NCBI GenBank assembly: GCA_015493635.1
Contig: WGCU01000047.1
Coordinates: 1 to 42,496, forward strand
Direction of reading: 5' to 3'
DNA length: 42,496 nt
Source of the DNA: Spirochaetaceae bacterium
GTDB taxonomy: Bacteria; Spirochaetota; Spirochaetia; B11-G9
The first letter of the stretch is position 1, and each line of letters opens with the position of its first letter. Positions 33,403 to 41,577 of the stretch are shown piece by piece. Below the pieces are notes generated by a model. It did not search any database and was not told where the DNA came from. It was given only the letters and a program-made list of their open reading frames with translations. Made by a program: the position numbers and the translations under genes.

Positions 33403-33412
33403 AAGGGCACGC
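33384..33412 (-). terminator. terminator of the leftward mtn operon, inside the RLP 3' end
   Basis: Eight-base perfect stem GCGTGCCC/GGGCACGC (33391-33398, 33405-33412), loop TTAAAA. On the minus strand it is followed by seven T (33384-33390): a good intrinsic terminator for the leftward genes. On the plus strand no T-run follows. The stem also encodes the last RLP codons. Confidence 0.75.
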
Positions 33413-33439
33413 AAAAGGAGAAAAGGAGTCAGAAAAAAA

Positions 33440-33652
33440 TTACTCTGGTTTTACAACCACGTATCCTTCTTTTATTAACCAGGAATGGAACTCATGAGTT
33501 GTATGAATACAGGCAGTCCTGCACCGGTAACGGACATCTTCATATTCTTTTGACCCTTCCGCATACGACTCCAGCTCAAGCTGAACCGGACACTTTACCG
33601 CCCTGCAGTATTCACGTTTTTGATAATCAACAAATCCTTTTATGGTACTCAT
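33440..33652 (-). CDS. 70-residue Cys/His protein of unknown function
   Basis: 70 residues, starting in the four-base overlap with the dehydrogenase stop. Four cysteines in two pairs (CRAVKC at 16-21, CRTAC at 44-48) followed by IHTTHEFHSWLIKEG with three His. The pattern could hold zinc or a small iron-sulfur cluster. No signal peptide or membrane span. It is the final gene of the leftward operon, so probably helps the zinc dehydrogenase or another enzyme in the pathway. I do not recognise the family. Confidence 0.7.
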   Translation of the reverse strand: MSTIKGFVDYQKREYCRAVKCPVQLELESYAEGSKEYEDVRYRCRTACIHTTHEFHSWLIKEGYVVVKPE

Positions 33653-34695
33653 AATGCGTTATCCAGTTCTACAATTACTTTGAGAGAATTATTACCCTCA
33701 GAATCATGCCCCGTTGCTGTCATTAAAAAACCTTCCTGTATGTCATCAAGGGGTATTTTGTGAGAAATAATCTTTTCAACAGGTACCCGTCCCGCCCGTA
33801 TCAGTTCCATGGATTCCACCGCATCAACGGGAGCGTTACCGTAGGAGGGCATTAATTTTATTTCATTCCTCCAGAAGTCATTCAGCGGAACAGGAAGATC
33901 CTCTCCTGGATTGGATGTCGCAAAAGCAAGAATCGTTCCTCCCCTTTCTACTGCTTTCAAAGCCTGTTTAAATGCAGGAAGAGCACCGGTACACACAAGA
34001 ACAAGATCGGCCAGTTTCCCTCCGTTCACTTTTCTCAGTATTGAGGGAACATCTTCCCTTGCATCTATCGTAACCTCCGCGCCAAGTTGTTTCGCGGTCT
34101 TAAGCCGTTCCTTATTGACGTCTGTTGCAATAATTCTTCCTGCTCCCAGAGTTTTTGCCAGCATAATATGAAGAAGACCGGAAATACCGCTTCCCATTAC
34201 AAGAACTGACTGCCCGGGGCGTATACCCACCAGCCGCTGAGCCCGGACAACACAGGCAAGAGGCTCAATAAAAACAGCCTTGTCATAGGACATCTCATCC
34301 GGGAGGACAAACACCCCCCTGTCCACATTTATCTCAGGAACCCTGATGTACTCCGAAAATCCTCCGGGAAAAAAGTTTGTTGAATGCAGGGTATCGCAGG
34401 CGGTATGGTACCCGTTTAAACAGTAATCACATGTATTACAGGGGACATGATGGGAAACAAAAACCCGCTGCCCAGTACGGTACTTCGTAACACTGCTTCC
34501 AACTTCTACAATTTTTCCCGCCATTTCATGTCCGAGAACAAGGGGGGCCTTTTTTATCCGGTACCATTCCAGAACATCGGAACCGCATATACCGCAGGCT
34601 GCGGCTTTTACCAGTATTTCATTCGGTCCAATTACCGGTTTCGGCATCTCCTCTACCCGGACATCTTTATTATTATAATACATACCAACACGCAT
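33649..34695 (-). CDS. zinc-dependent medium-chain dehydrogenase (sorbitol/threonine dehydrogenase type)
   Basis: 348 residues with AAGGAG before the ATG. Catalytic zinc ligands: Cys37 (CGICGSD), His56 and Glu57 (GHE), Glu144 (FIEPLACV). Structural zinc: Cys86, Cys89, Cys92, Cys100. NAD-binding GSGISG at 168-173 followed by an Asp in ATDVNKER, favouring NAD over NADP. Family members oxidise polyols and reduce aldehydes. In the DHAP shunt an alcohol dehydrogenase reduces methylthioacetaldehyde or acetaldehyde after the aldolase step, which would suit this gene, but a sugar-alcohol substrate brought in by the operon's ABC transporter is as plausible. Confidence 0.85.
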   Translation of the reverse strand: MRVGMYYNNKDVRVEEMPKPVIGPNEILVKAAACGICGSDVLEWYRIKKAPLVLGHEMAGKIVEVGSSVTKYRTGQRVFVSHHVPCNTCDYCLNGYHTACDTLHSTNFFPGGFSEYIRVPEINVDRGVFVLPDEMSYDKAVFIEPLACVVRAQRLVGIRPGQSVLVMGSGISGLLHIMLAKTLGAGRIIATDVNKERLKTAKQLGAEVTIDAREDVPSILRKVNGGKLADLVLVCTGALPAFKQALKAVERGGTILAFATSNPGEDLPVPLNDFWRNEIKLMPSYGNAPVDAVESMELIRAGRVPVEKIISHKIPLDDIQEGFLMTATGHDSEGNNSLKVIVELDNAL

Positions 34696-34710
34696 TTTTT
34701 GTACTCCTTA

Positions 34711-35475
34711 TTAAACTGAATAGAGATGAACAATATTACGGCGCTTAAAAAAATCTTCCCACTCTGCTGAAAGAATTTTATCAGACACGACCGTATCTAC
34801 ATCATTAAAAGTCGAAATGGATGAAAAAGCTGTTTTATCAAACTTTGTTACATCGGCAATAAGAATTCTCTTTGCCGCCTGATGAAACATAATCCTCCTG
34901 ATACTCGCGTCCTGCTCATTAGTATCTGTCAGACCGTGAGCAATGTCAGCTCCTGTACAGGAGACAAACGCCTTATCCGCGAAATACCTGGAAAGGGTCA
35001 TTTCTGCTTCAGGACCGATAAAAGAAAGCGATCTGTTCCGTACGGTGCCGCCGGTGGAAATAATTTTTATTGAACTGTTTTCGGAAAGCGTTGTAACAAC
35101 TTTTACAGCATTCGTAATAACAGTAAGGTGCTCTTTCCCCATTATTTTTTCTGCTATGTGCAGCGCAGTTGTACTCGAATCGAGAATAACCGTATCACCG
35201 TCATCGATCAATTCAGCACAAAGCCTTCCAATATCCTCTTTCCCTTCCCGGTAAAATTCCTCCCGTATATGAATATCAATATCAGGATTCACATTCCCCG
35301 TTATGTAGGCTCCACCGTAGGTCCGTGAAAACCCTCCAGATTGCTCAAGTTTGGCGAGATCCCTCCGTACGGTCTCTTCAGAGACGTTAAACTGTCTGCT
35401 CAGACTACTTACTTTCACTATACCTTCTCTATGCAGTATCTGAAGTATTCTCTTTCGTCTCTCAACAGCCAGCAT
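34711..35475 (-). CDS. DeoR-family transcription regulator
   Basis: 254 residues. N-terminal winged helix (RRKRILQILHREG, then VSSLSRQFNVSEETVRRDL at 22-40) and a DeoR C-terminal sugar-phosphate domain (DGDTVILDSSTTALHIAEKI, VITNAVKVVTTLSEN, FIGPEAEM, VADVTKFDKTAF). Such repressors sense a phosphorylated pathway intermediate, here perhaps methylthioribose or methylthioribulose phosphate. It sits inside the operon between permease and dehydrogenase (12 bases from the permease), so it probably regulates its own transcript. Confidence 0.88.
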   Translation of the reverse strand: MLAVERRKRILQILHREGIVKVSSLSRQFNVSEETVRRDLAKLEQSGGFSRTYGGAYITGNVNPDIDIHIREEFYREGKEDIGRLCAELIDDGDTVILDSSTTALHIAEKIMGKEHLTVITNAVKVVTTLSENSSIKIISTGGTVRNRSLSFIGPEAEMTLSRYFADKAFVSCTGADIAHGLTDTNEQDASIRRIMFHQAAKRILIADVTKFDKTAFSSISTFNDVDTVVSDKILSAEWEDFFKRRNIVHLYSV

Positions 35476-35487
35476 TCTTTTTTTCCG

Positions 35488-36474
35488 TTACCGTTTTTTT
35501 GAAAGGCCGAAGGTAAATGCAAGAGCCGCAACAAGAACACTGCCCTTGATAAAATCCTGCCAAAAGTACTGCATACTGAGCATCGTTAAGCCGTTCATGA
35601 GCATTCCGATAAAAATTGCTCCGAGAATTGTACCGAAAGGGTTCGGCTTACGCACGCCAAGAACCGCATATCCTATGAGAGCCGCGGCTATGGCATCCAT
35701 CAGAAGTGTTCCCTGGGAACCGACATCTCCCCTTCCTACCCGGGCTGCAAGAAGAATACCGGCAAGAGAAGCAATGATGCTGGACGATACGTAAGCAATG
35801 ACCTTGTACTTGTTAACATTTACTCCTACAAGACGGGCGGCTTCCGGATTGCCTCCGATAGCATAAAAAATCCTTCCGTATTTTGTTCTTGAAAGAATAA
35901 TGTATACGATAAGGGCAATAACAATCATTATCAATACAGGTATGGGAATAACCTTGAAAACTCTCCCCTGGCCGAGATATTTAAATCCAGGATCAAAGGT
36001 TCCCATGGCTTCTTTACCGTTTCCCAAAATTGCTCCGGTTCCAATTGATAACCCTCCCGAGGGGATAAGCTGCAGTCCCTGAACAAGAAACATCATACCG
36101 AGGGTTGCGAGAAGATCTGGTATTTTAACCTTTACAATAAGAAAACTGATAAACAGACCGATGACCGCGCCTATGAGTAGAACAATAATAATAGCCACAA
36201 CTCCTGAGAGCTGAAGAACGACCATACTGTACGCTGACATCATAACGGTAATTGCCGCAATAGAACCTATGGAAAGATCCATTCCATCTATAATCAGCAC
36301 AAAAGTTTCTCCAAGCGCCATGGTTCCAAAAATACAAACACTCAACAGAATGTTAAACAGGTTCCCAGCCGAATAAAATGCAGGCTGAAGTACAGAAAAG
36401 GCAACAAACAAAACCCCCATTACAATAAGGAATCCCCACTTTATTGAAAAATCCCTTATTTTTACATTAGCCAT
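35488..36474 (-). CDS. ribose-type ABC transporter permease
   Basis: 328 residues, about ten membrane spans, RbsC family: LIIDGMDLSIGSIAAIT, PDLLATLGMMFLVQG, GRIFYAIGGNPEAARLVGV and the coupling loop RVGRGDVGSQGTLLMDAI. It is the sole permease gene of the operon, so the channel should be a homodimer, unlike the LsrC-LsrD heterodimer. Located between the ATPase and the DeoR gene, with GGAGAAAATA before the ATG. Likely carries a pentose-like compound such as methylthioribose or 5-deoxyribose, judged only by the kinase and isomerase beside it. Confidence 0.87.
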   Translation of the reverse strand: MANVKIRDFSIKWGFLIVMGVLFVAFSVLQPAFYSAGNLFNILLSVCIFGTMALGETFVLIIDGMDLSIGSIAAITVMMSAYSMVVLQLSGVVAIIIVLLIGAVIGLFISFLIVKVKIPDLLATLGMMFLVQGLQLIPSGGLSIGTGAILGNGKEAMGTFDPGFKYLGQGRVFKVIPIPVLIMIVIALIVYIILSRTKYGRIFYAIGGNPEAARLVGVNVNKYKVIAYVSSSIIASLAGILLAARVGRGDVGSQGTLLMDAIAAALIGYAVLGVRKPNPFGTILGAIFIGMLMNGLTMLSMQYFWQDFIKGSVLVAALAFTFGLSKKR

Positions 36475-36484
36475 TATTTTCTCC

Positions 36485-38008
36485 TCAATTTAAAATTTCT
36501 TCCGGCACCTGAGCAGTCCAGTGCACCAGTGTGTCTTTTTCGATTTCTCCGGCCTGCTGCTCACCGGCAATCATGCCGGAATTAAACACAACAACCCTGT
36601 CTGCAACATCCACAACCTCATCAATATCCGTAGCAATGAGAATTGCGGAACTTTTACCTATATGAGCACGGAGATATTTACTTATTTCACTCCGGGATTT
36701 TACATCAACTCCCTGAAAGGGCTCATCAAGAATAACAAGTTTAGGTTCCGTCATAAGCCATCGTGCAACGACAACTTTCTGCTGGTTTCCACCGGACAAA
36801 CTGTCTATCGCCGCTTCCTCGCTTTCGCATTTAATGGTCATGGAGTCAATCATCCTCCGGGCTTCCTTTCTCTCCTTTCCGACGTTCAACAAAGAAAGAC
36901 TGTTTGAAAAAGAATCAAGAAAGGGTGCCACTATATTCTGGCGGATATTGAACTGCGGGAAAACTGCATTGTTGTTCCGGTCCTCAGGAACCATAAAAAT
37001 ACCATGATTAATAGCATCTTTAATATCCACCGGATCATACAGTTTCCCATGAAGAAACATTTCTCCGCTGACCGGTTTATTTATTCCAAAGATAACCTGG
37101 GCAAGTTCCGATTTTCCCGCTCCGATCAGCCCTGTAATACCAAGGACTTCTCCTTCATAAACCTTCAAATTAAGAGGACGGTCCCCTTCCTGTACAACAA
37201 TTCCTTTCAATTCAAGTTTGACAACTTCTTTATTTGCATGGACATCCTCTTTTCTTACCGGTTCATGATCTATATCCCCAACCATGGCGTGAACAATATG
37301 CTGTGCACTAAAAGGAGATTCAAGGACACCGGACTTTTTACCGTCCCGTAAAACCCCGACCCTGTCAGCAAGCCTGGTAATCTCATGGAGCCGGTGCGAC
37401 ACGTAAACAATGGAAACACCCCTGTCCCTCAATTTTTTAAGGGTTACAAAAAGCCTCTCAGCTTCTTTTTCCGAAATGGAGGATGTCGGTTCATCAAGAA
37501 TGAGAAGTTTAGGATCAGAAGCAAGAGCCCTTGCTATACTTATCATCTGCCTGTCGCTCTGGGAGATGGTAAAAACCGGCGCATCCAGATCAAGATAATC
37601 CAGATCCATCATCGACGCAATTTCCCGTGCACGTTTTCTGATACCCTTATAATCATAAAAAATCGGTTGATCCGGAGAAAGCATCTCCTCCAGAGCAAGA
37701 TTTTCCGCTACCGTCATACTTTGAATGACACCCTGATTTATTATCTGATGCACTGTCTGGATTCCCGCATCATAGGCGTCCTTGGGGCAGGTAATGAGAG
37801 CTTCTTTTCCATCTATAAGTATCCGGCCCTCATAACCGCTGTGATAACCGCAGATAATCTTTATAAGGGTTGACTTCCCTGCACCGTTGGCACCCACAAG
37901 AGCCATAATCTCACCAGGAAAAAAATCAAAACTCACATCATCCAGCGCTCTCGTAGCATCAAAAGACATACCGATATTCTTTACTTGTACAATAGGTTTA
38001 GTATCCAC
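36485..38008 (-). CDS. sugar ABC transporter ATPase (double domain)
   Basis: 507 residues, RbsA/MglA family. First domain: Walker A GANGAGKST (39-47), signature ISQSDRQMISIARAL, Walker B LLILDEPTSSI. Second domain: degenerate P-loop GLIGAGKSEL, signature LSGGNQQKVVVARWL, Walker B LVILDEPFQGVD. GGGAGG lies before the ATG. Paired with the single permease downstream and the binding protein at 40463-41527. It is a separate set from LsrA-LsrD, so the window holds two complete importers of the same class. Confidence 0.88.
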   Translation of the reverse strand: MDTKPIVQVKNIGMSFDATRALDDVSFDFFPGEIMALVGANGAGKSTLIKIICGYHSGYEGRILIDGKEALITCPKDAYDAGIQTVHQIINQGVIQSMTVAENLALEEMLSPDQPIFYDYKGIRKRAREIASMMDLDYLDLDAPVFTISQSDRQMISIARALASDPKLLILDEPTSSISEKEAERLFVTLKKLRDRGVSIVYVSHRLHEITRLADRVGVLRDGKKSGVLESPFSAQHIVHAMVGDIDHEPVRKEDVHANKEVVKLELKGIVVQEGDRPLNLKVYEGEVLGITGLIGAGKSELAQVIFGINKPVSGEMFLHGKLYDPVDIKDAINHGIFMVPEDRNNNAVFPQFNIRQNIVAPFLDSFSNSLSLLNVGKERKEARRMIDSMTIKCESEEAAIDSLSGGNQQKVVVARWLMTEPKLVILDEPFQGVDVKSRSEISKYLRAHIGKSSAILIATDIDEVVDVADRVVVFNSGMIAGEQQAGEIEKDTLVHWTAQVPEEILN

Positions 38009-38026
38009 ATATCCTCCCTTCCTTTT

Positions 38027-39310
38027 TTATAAAGGAGAAACCTCTTGAGCAATGGTAATCATTTCCTGGACGGATTTCATTGTTTCTGCCTGGAGAATAA
38101 GTTTTTTTCCTATTGCCAGGGCCATTTTATCCGCTTCCGCCCGGCTGTCCGGATCATCAATAGACGCAATATCAGAAACTTTTGCCAAACCAAGGGTTCT
38201 GCGGATCATTACTGTTCCAGCAAATCCTGCTGTATCATGAAAAATCCGGCTTATTTCTGTCCTGCGGAGTTCCGTAAAAGCATCATCACCGCCGGGGAAA
38301 TCCCACATTGGATCCGGATTTTTTTTCTGATGTTCCTGCCACAGCTTATCATACTTTTCTGCAAAACCTTCCCATATTTCTTTTACAGCACTCAGTACCC
38401 ACCTCCGATAGTCAGCAGGATCATTACCAAGCTTTTTCTGCCAGTACATTTGTCCAATGTACGCAAGGAGCATGTTCCCCAGCAGTAAACCGATATCAAA
38501 CCCTGCAGGACCATAGAAAGCAAACTCGGGATCAATAACATAACTCTCATCCTGATTCGCCATTATACTTCCCGTATGAAGATCCCCATGGAGAAGTACT
38601 TCAGCATTATTCATGAATTTATACCGAAGGAGGGCTACTTTCTGTTTCAGCTCACCATCTTCCTGAATACTCTTTTTATCAGCCTCAGATATCCCGGGAG
38701 GATAGGAATTCGTTTCACTAGGATAGAAAGGATATGAAAAGATAAAATTCTCCGTAAGGTTACAGAGGTCTTCATTTATGAACTGCTTCACCATCTCCTT
38801 CTTCGCTGCTGTATCATGATCAGGCCATTTCTCTGTTTTTCCAGCCATACCCCAATCTGAAGTAAAAAATACCATCCTTGCAAGGAAGGTGGACACATGA
38901 TCCGGCATTTTCGGGAATCTGATACCCTTGTTCATTTCTCCCCTGACAATGGTATGTTTATTCAAATTCTGCATAATAACGAGTGACATCTCACTGTCTG
39001 CATGATACACCTCAGGTACAAGCCCCGGACATATCTCATACTCTTTCTTAAGAGCGGCGACTTCAAAGTTCATCCGCTCTATATCCAGGGGCCACGATTC
39101 ACCGACAACGCGGAGGAAAGGTACTGCCTGCTTCAGAACTACCGTTTCTTCGGGATCTTTATTATTCGAGATAATATACACGTAATTAAGATTTCCATCC
39201 CCTACTTCCTTGACATTCAGGTCATCAAAAGATGAAAAAATCTTTTTCATGGAGTCCAGACTTTTAAGATAGTCGACAACAATCTCTTCAGTAAGCTGTT
39301 TATATGCCAT
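38027..39310 (-). CDS. mtnK: 5-methylthioribose kinase
   Basis: 427 residues, choline-kinase-like fold, length as in Bacillus MtnK (about 400). Glycine-rich loop EVGDGNLNYVY (35-45), ATP Lys60, catalytic HGDLHTGSI (241-249), metal-binding DPEFAFYGP (260-268). HGDLHTGSI is characteristic of MtnK. It phosphorylates methylthioribose on C1 at the expense of ATP; related enzymes also take 5-deoxyribose. Kinase plus importer in one operon points to uptake of free methylthioribose-type sugar, complementing MtnP, which makes the same phosphate inside the cell. Four bases after mtnA. Confidence 0.92.
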   Translation of the reverse strand: MAYKQLTEEIVVDYLKSLDSMKKIFSSFDDLNVKEVGDGNLNYVYIISNNKDPEETVVLKQAVPFLRVVGESWPLDIERMNFEVAALKKEYEICPGLVPEVYHADSEMSLVIMQNLNKHTIVRGEMNKGIRFPKMPDHVSTFLARMVFFTSDWGMAGKTEKWPDHDTAAKKEMVKQFINEDLCNLTENFIFSYPFYPSETNSYPPGISEADKKSIQEDGELKQKVALLRYKFMNNAEVLLHGDLHTGSIMANQDESYVIDPEFAFYGPAGFDIGLLLGNMLLAYIGQMYWQKKLGNDPADYRRWVLSAVKEIWEGFAEKYDKLWQEHQKKNPDPMWDFPGGDDAFTELRRTEISRIFHDTAGFAGTVMIRRTLGLAKVSDIASIDDPDSRAEADKMALAIGKKLILQAETMKSVQEMITIAQEVSPL

Positions 39311-39314
39311 ATCT

Positions 39315-40382
39315 TTACTCTCCGAATACCTTTTTCAAATTCTCTTTGAAGGGAGGATATATAATACCCTTTTCCGTTATAAACCCTGCAATCAGTTCAT
39401 GGGGAGTTACATCGAAAGCCGGATTCCGTACCTTTATACCTTCAGGACCGGTTCTCCGTGCTCCGAAGAAGGTTACCTCTTCAGGATCCCTTTCTTCAAT
39501 AACAATATCATCACCCGATTCGGTTTCAAAATCGATGGTGGATGAAGGACACGCAATGTAAAGGGGCAGATTGAAATGCTGTGCCAGAATGGCAACCCCC
39601 ATCGTCCCTATCTTGTTCGCCGTATCTCCGTTGGCAGCAACCCGGTCACACCCGACAATGGCAAGATCAATCAGTTTCTTTGACATGATAAAGGCAGCCA
39701 TATTATCGGTAATAAGAGTAACATCAATCCCTGACTGCTGCAGCTCCCAGCTGGTAAGCCGTGCGCCCTGCAAGAGAGGCCGCGTTTCATCCGCATACAC
39801 ACGGAACCGGACTCCGTCTTCATGAGCAAGATACATTGGTGCTGTTGCTGTTCCCAGTTCTGAAGTAGCAAGGGAACCTGCGTTGCAGTGCGTCAGGACT
39901 CCCATTCCATCTTTAATAAGAACCTTACCGTTAAGACCGATGTTTCTGCATATTGCCCTGTCCTCATCATGTATAGTGACCGCCTCTTTTTCCAGAGCCG
40001 CATACATCTCGGCAGCGGTACTTTCTTTCATATTTTCAGCAACAGAAACCATTCGTTTAAGGGCCCAGCTTAAATTGACAGCTGTCGGCCGTGATGTATC
40101 AAGATACTCGGCACTTTTTCTGAGCTCCCTTAAAAAGGCTTCCCGGGAAAGATCTGTTTTGTCTTTAACACCGTAGAGGAGCCCGTATGCTCCCGCTATT
40201 CCAATTGCCGGTGCCCCCCGGACTTTTAACTTTTTTATAGAATCCCAGACCTGTTCAATACTTTTCTGTTCTTCAAACTTCACTTCCACAGGAAGCAGCG
40301 TCTGATCGATCAGTGTTAAAACACCATCTTTCCATGAAAGAGTTTGGGCCAATGATGAATAGTCCGCTTTTTTTTCTGACAT
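39315..40382 (-). CDS. mtnA: methylthioribose-1-phosphate isomerase
   Basis: 355 residues from ATG 40380-40382, chosen because AGAGGAG lies just upstream; a longer reading to 40433 has no such site. Signatures: RGAPAIG (55-61), catalytic Cys166 in THCNAGSLATSELGTA, ADETRPLLQGARLT, and Asp246 in GCDRVAANGDTANKIGT. It opens the methylthioribose 1-phosphate ring and isomerises it to methylthioribulose 1-phosphate; homologues do the same for 5-deoxyribose 1-phosphate. Not eIF2B: length and Cys/Asp pair are those of the isomerase. Upstream, a hairpin separates it from the binding-protein gene. Confidence 0.93.
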   Translation of the reverse strand: MSEKKADYSSLAQTLSWKDGVLTLIDQTLLPVEVKFEEQKSIEQVWDSIKKLKVRGAPAIGIAGAYGLLYGVKDKTDLSREAFLRELRKSAEYLDTSRPTAVNLSWALKRMVSVAENMKESTAAEMYAALEKEAVTIHDEDRAICRNIGLNGKVLIKDGMGVLTHCNAGSLATSELGTATAPMYLAHEDGVRFRVYADETRPLLQGARLTSWELQQSGIDVTLITDNMAAFIMSKKLIDLAIVGCDRVAANGDTANKIGTMGVAILAQHFNLPLYIACPSSTIDFETESGDDIVIEERDPEEVTFFGARRTGPEGIKVRNPAFDVTPHELIAGFITEKGIIYPPFKENLKKVFGE

Positions 40383-40413
40383 ATGCACTCCTCTAAACCG
40401 TACGTGTTGTATT

Positions 40414-40440
40414 AAAAGGGGTGCATCACACACCCCTTTT
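40414..40440 (-). terminator. hairpin between binding-protein gene and mtnA
   Basis: Ten-base arms AAAAGGGGTG/CACCCCTTTT (40414-40423, 40431-40440), loop of seven; on the minus strand the stem ends in TTTT. Partial terminator that should leave more binding-protein message than downstream enzyme message. Confidence 0.65.
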
Positions 40441-40462
40441 TATGTACTATCCTACTCTTCTA

Positions 40463-41527
40463 TTATTCCGGTATCCAGGGAGCTAATGCAAGTTTTTGCT
40501 CACTGAACTTCGGAAATTTTGCTTTCAGTTCATCCATATTCTTTACCCCGGCCTTTTTAAGCATATCGTTGGTAAAAAGCATTGGTTCGATAAGGAGATT
40601 ATGAGGTAATGTTGCGCCTGTCAGGAGAAGAGCAATACCACGGACAGAGGTAGCACCGATTACAGAGGGGTTCGTACATGCAGTCGCTCTCCACGGATTG
40701 CCTTCAGTTGTCATTAACTGGATATCCTGAGTGGATATATCGGCGGAGTAAACCTTTATGTCAGTTCTGTTCATCTCTTTCAGTGCCATAACAACACCCT
40801 TTGCAAACTCGTCATAGGGTGAAAAGTACGCATTAATTTCAGGATGAGCCCGTAGTGATGCTTCTACCTGGTTCGCGTTCTTTACAGAAAAAGGAGATTC
40901 AAGAGTTCCTGTCCGGACAATTTCCTTGATTCCGGGATTCTCTTTCTTTATTTTGGTAAAAGCAGCATCTCTCTTGTCCAGCGGGAGGATACCCGAAACA
41001 TACACGTATCCAACGTTTGCTTTACCGTTAAAATCCTTTACAAGCTGTTCCAGTGCCATTCTTCCAAGGGCATGGTCATCCTGGGCAATCTGGGGGATTT
41101 TCGGGTTATGAAGATCAACATCAAAAGCAATAACAGGAATCCCTGCGGCAAGTGCATCAGCAGCCGGCTTCTGCATTGTTTCCGTAAGCCCGTGGTCAAT
41201 AATAATACCGTCAACTTTCATGCTGATGGCCTGATAAACAAAATCAGCTTCCGCTTTGTTATCCATATTTTTACCAAGAACAGTCAGTTTGATACCAAGC
41301 TTTTTAGCCTGTTCTTCAGCCCCCGCTCTCCACATCTGCATAAACTCACCTTCCACCATCTGGCGGACAAGTGCAATATGAACCTGTTTTGAACCGTCAA
41401 AAGGAGCCGGTGCACCGGGAAGTCCTTTTCCTCCGGTTGATCCAGCTTCCTTGCTTCCATTGGCAAACGCCATGGTTGAAAGAAGCACCATCATGAATAC
41501 AACAAGTATTCTCTTCATGTTTTTCAT
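40463..41527 (-). CDS. sugar-type ABC transporter periplasmic binding protein
   Basis: 354 residues from ATG 41525-41527 (AGGAGG upstream; a longer reading to 41551 is unlikely). Signal sequence MKRILVVFMMVLLSTMAFA then NGSKEAG. RbsB-type fold: VHIALVRQMVEGEFMQMW, DGIIIDHGLTETM, GIPVIAFDVDLHNPKI, AYFSPYDEFAKGV, VYSADISTQDI. The ligand cannot be read from sequence, but its operon with mtnA and mtnK suggests methylthioribose or a related 5-modified ribose. It is clearly not a second LsrB: the AI-2 contact motifs of LsrB are absent. Confidence 0.85.
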   Translation of the reverse strand: MKNMKRILVVFMMVLLSTMAFANGSKEAGSTGGKGLPGAPAPFDGSKQVHIALVRQMVEGEFMQMWRAGAEEQAKKLGIKLTVLGKNMDNKAEADFVYQAISMKVDGIIIDHGLTETMQKPAADALAAGIPVIAFDVDLHNPKIPQIAQDDHALGRMALEQLVKDFNGKANVGYVYVSGILPLDKRDAAFTKIKKENPGIKEIVRTGTLESPFSVKNANQVEASLRAHPEINAYFSPYDEFAKGVVMALKEMNRTDIKVYSADISTQDIQLMTTEGNPWRATACTNPSVIGATSVRGIALLLTGATLPHNLLIEPMLFTNDMLKKAGVKNMDELKAKFPKFSEQKLALAPWIPE

Positions 41528-41577
41528 ACGTATCCTCCTATAAATATCCATCTTCTATGAAGATGCTGTAACCTGTA

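Noticed and set aside
40463-41527. Second LsrB
   Set aside because: The AI-2 contact motifs (TDQNQW, CPDS/APDA, PNSVQGY) are absent; only the general RbsB fold is shared.
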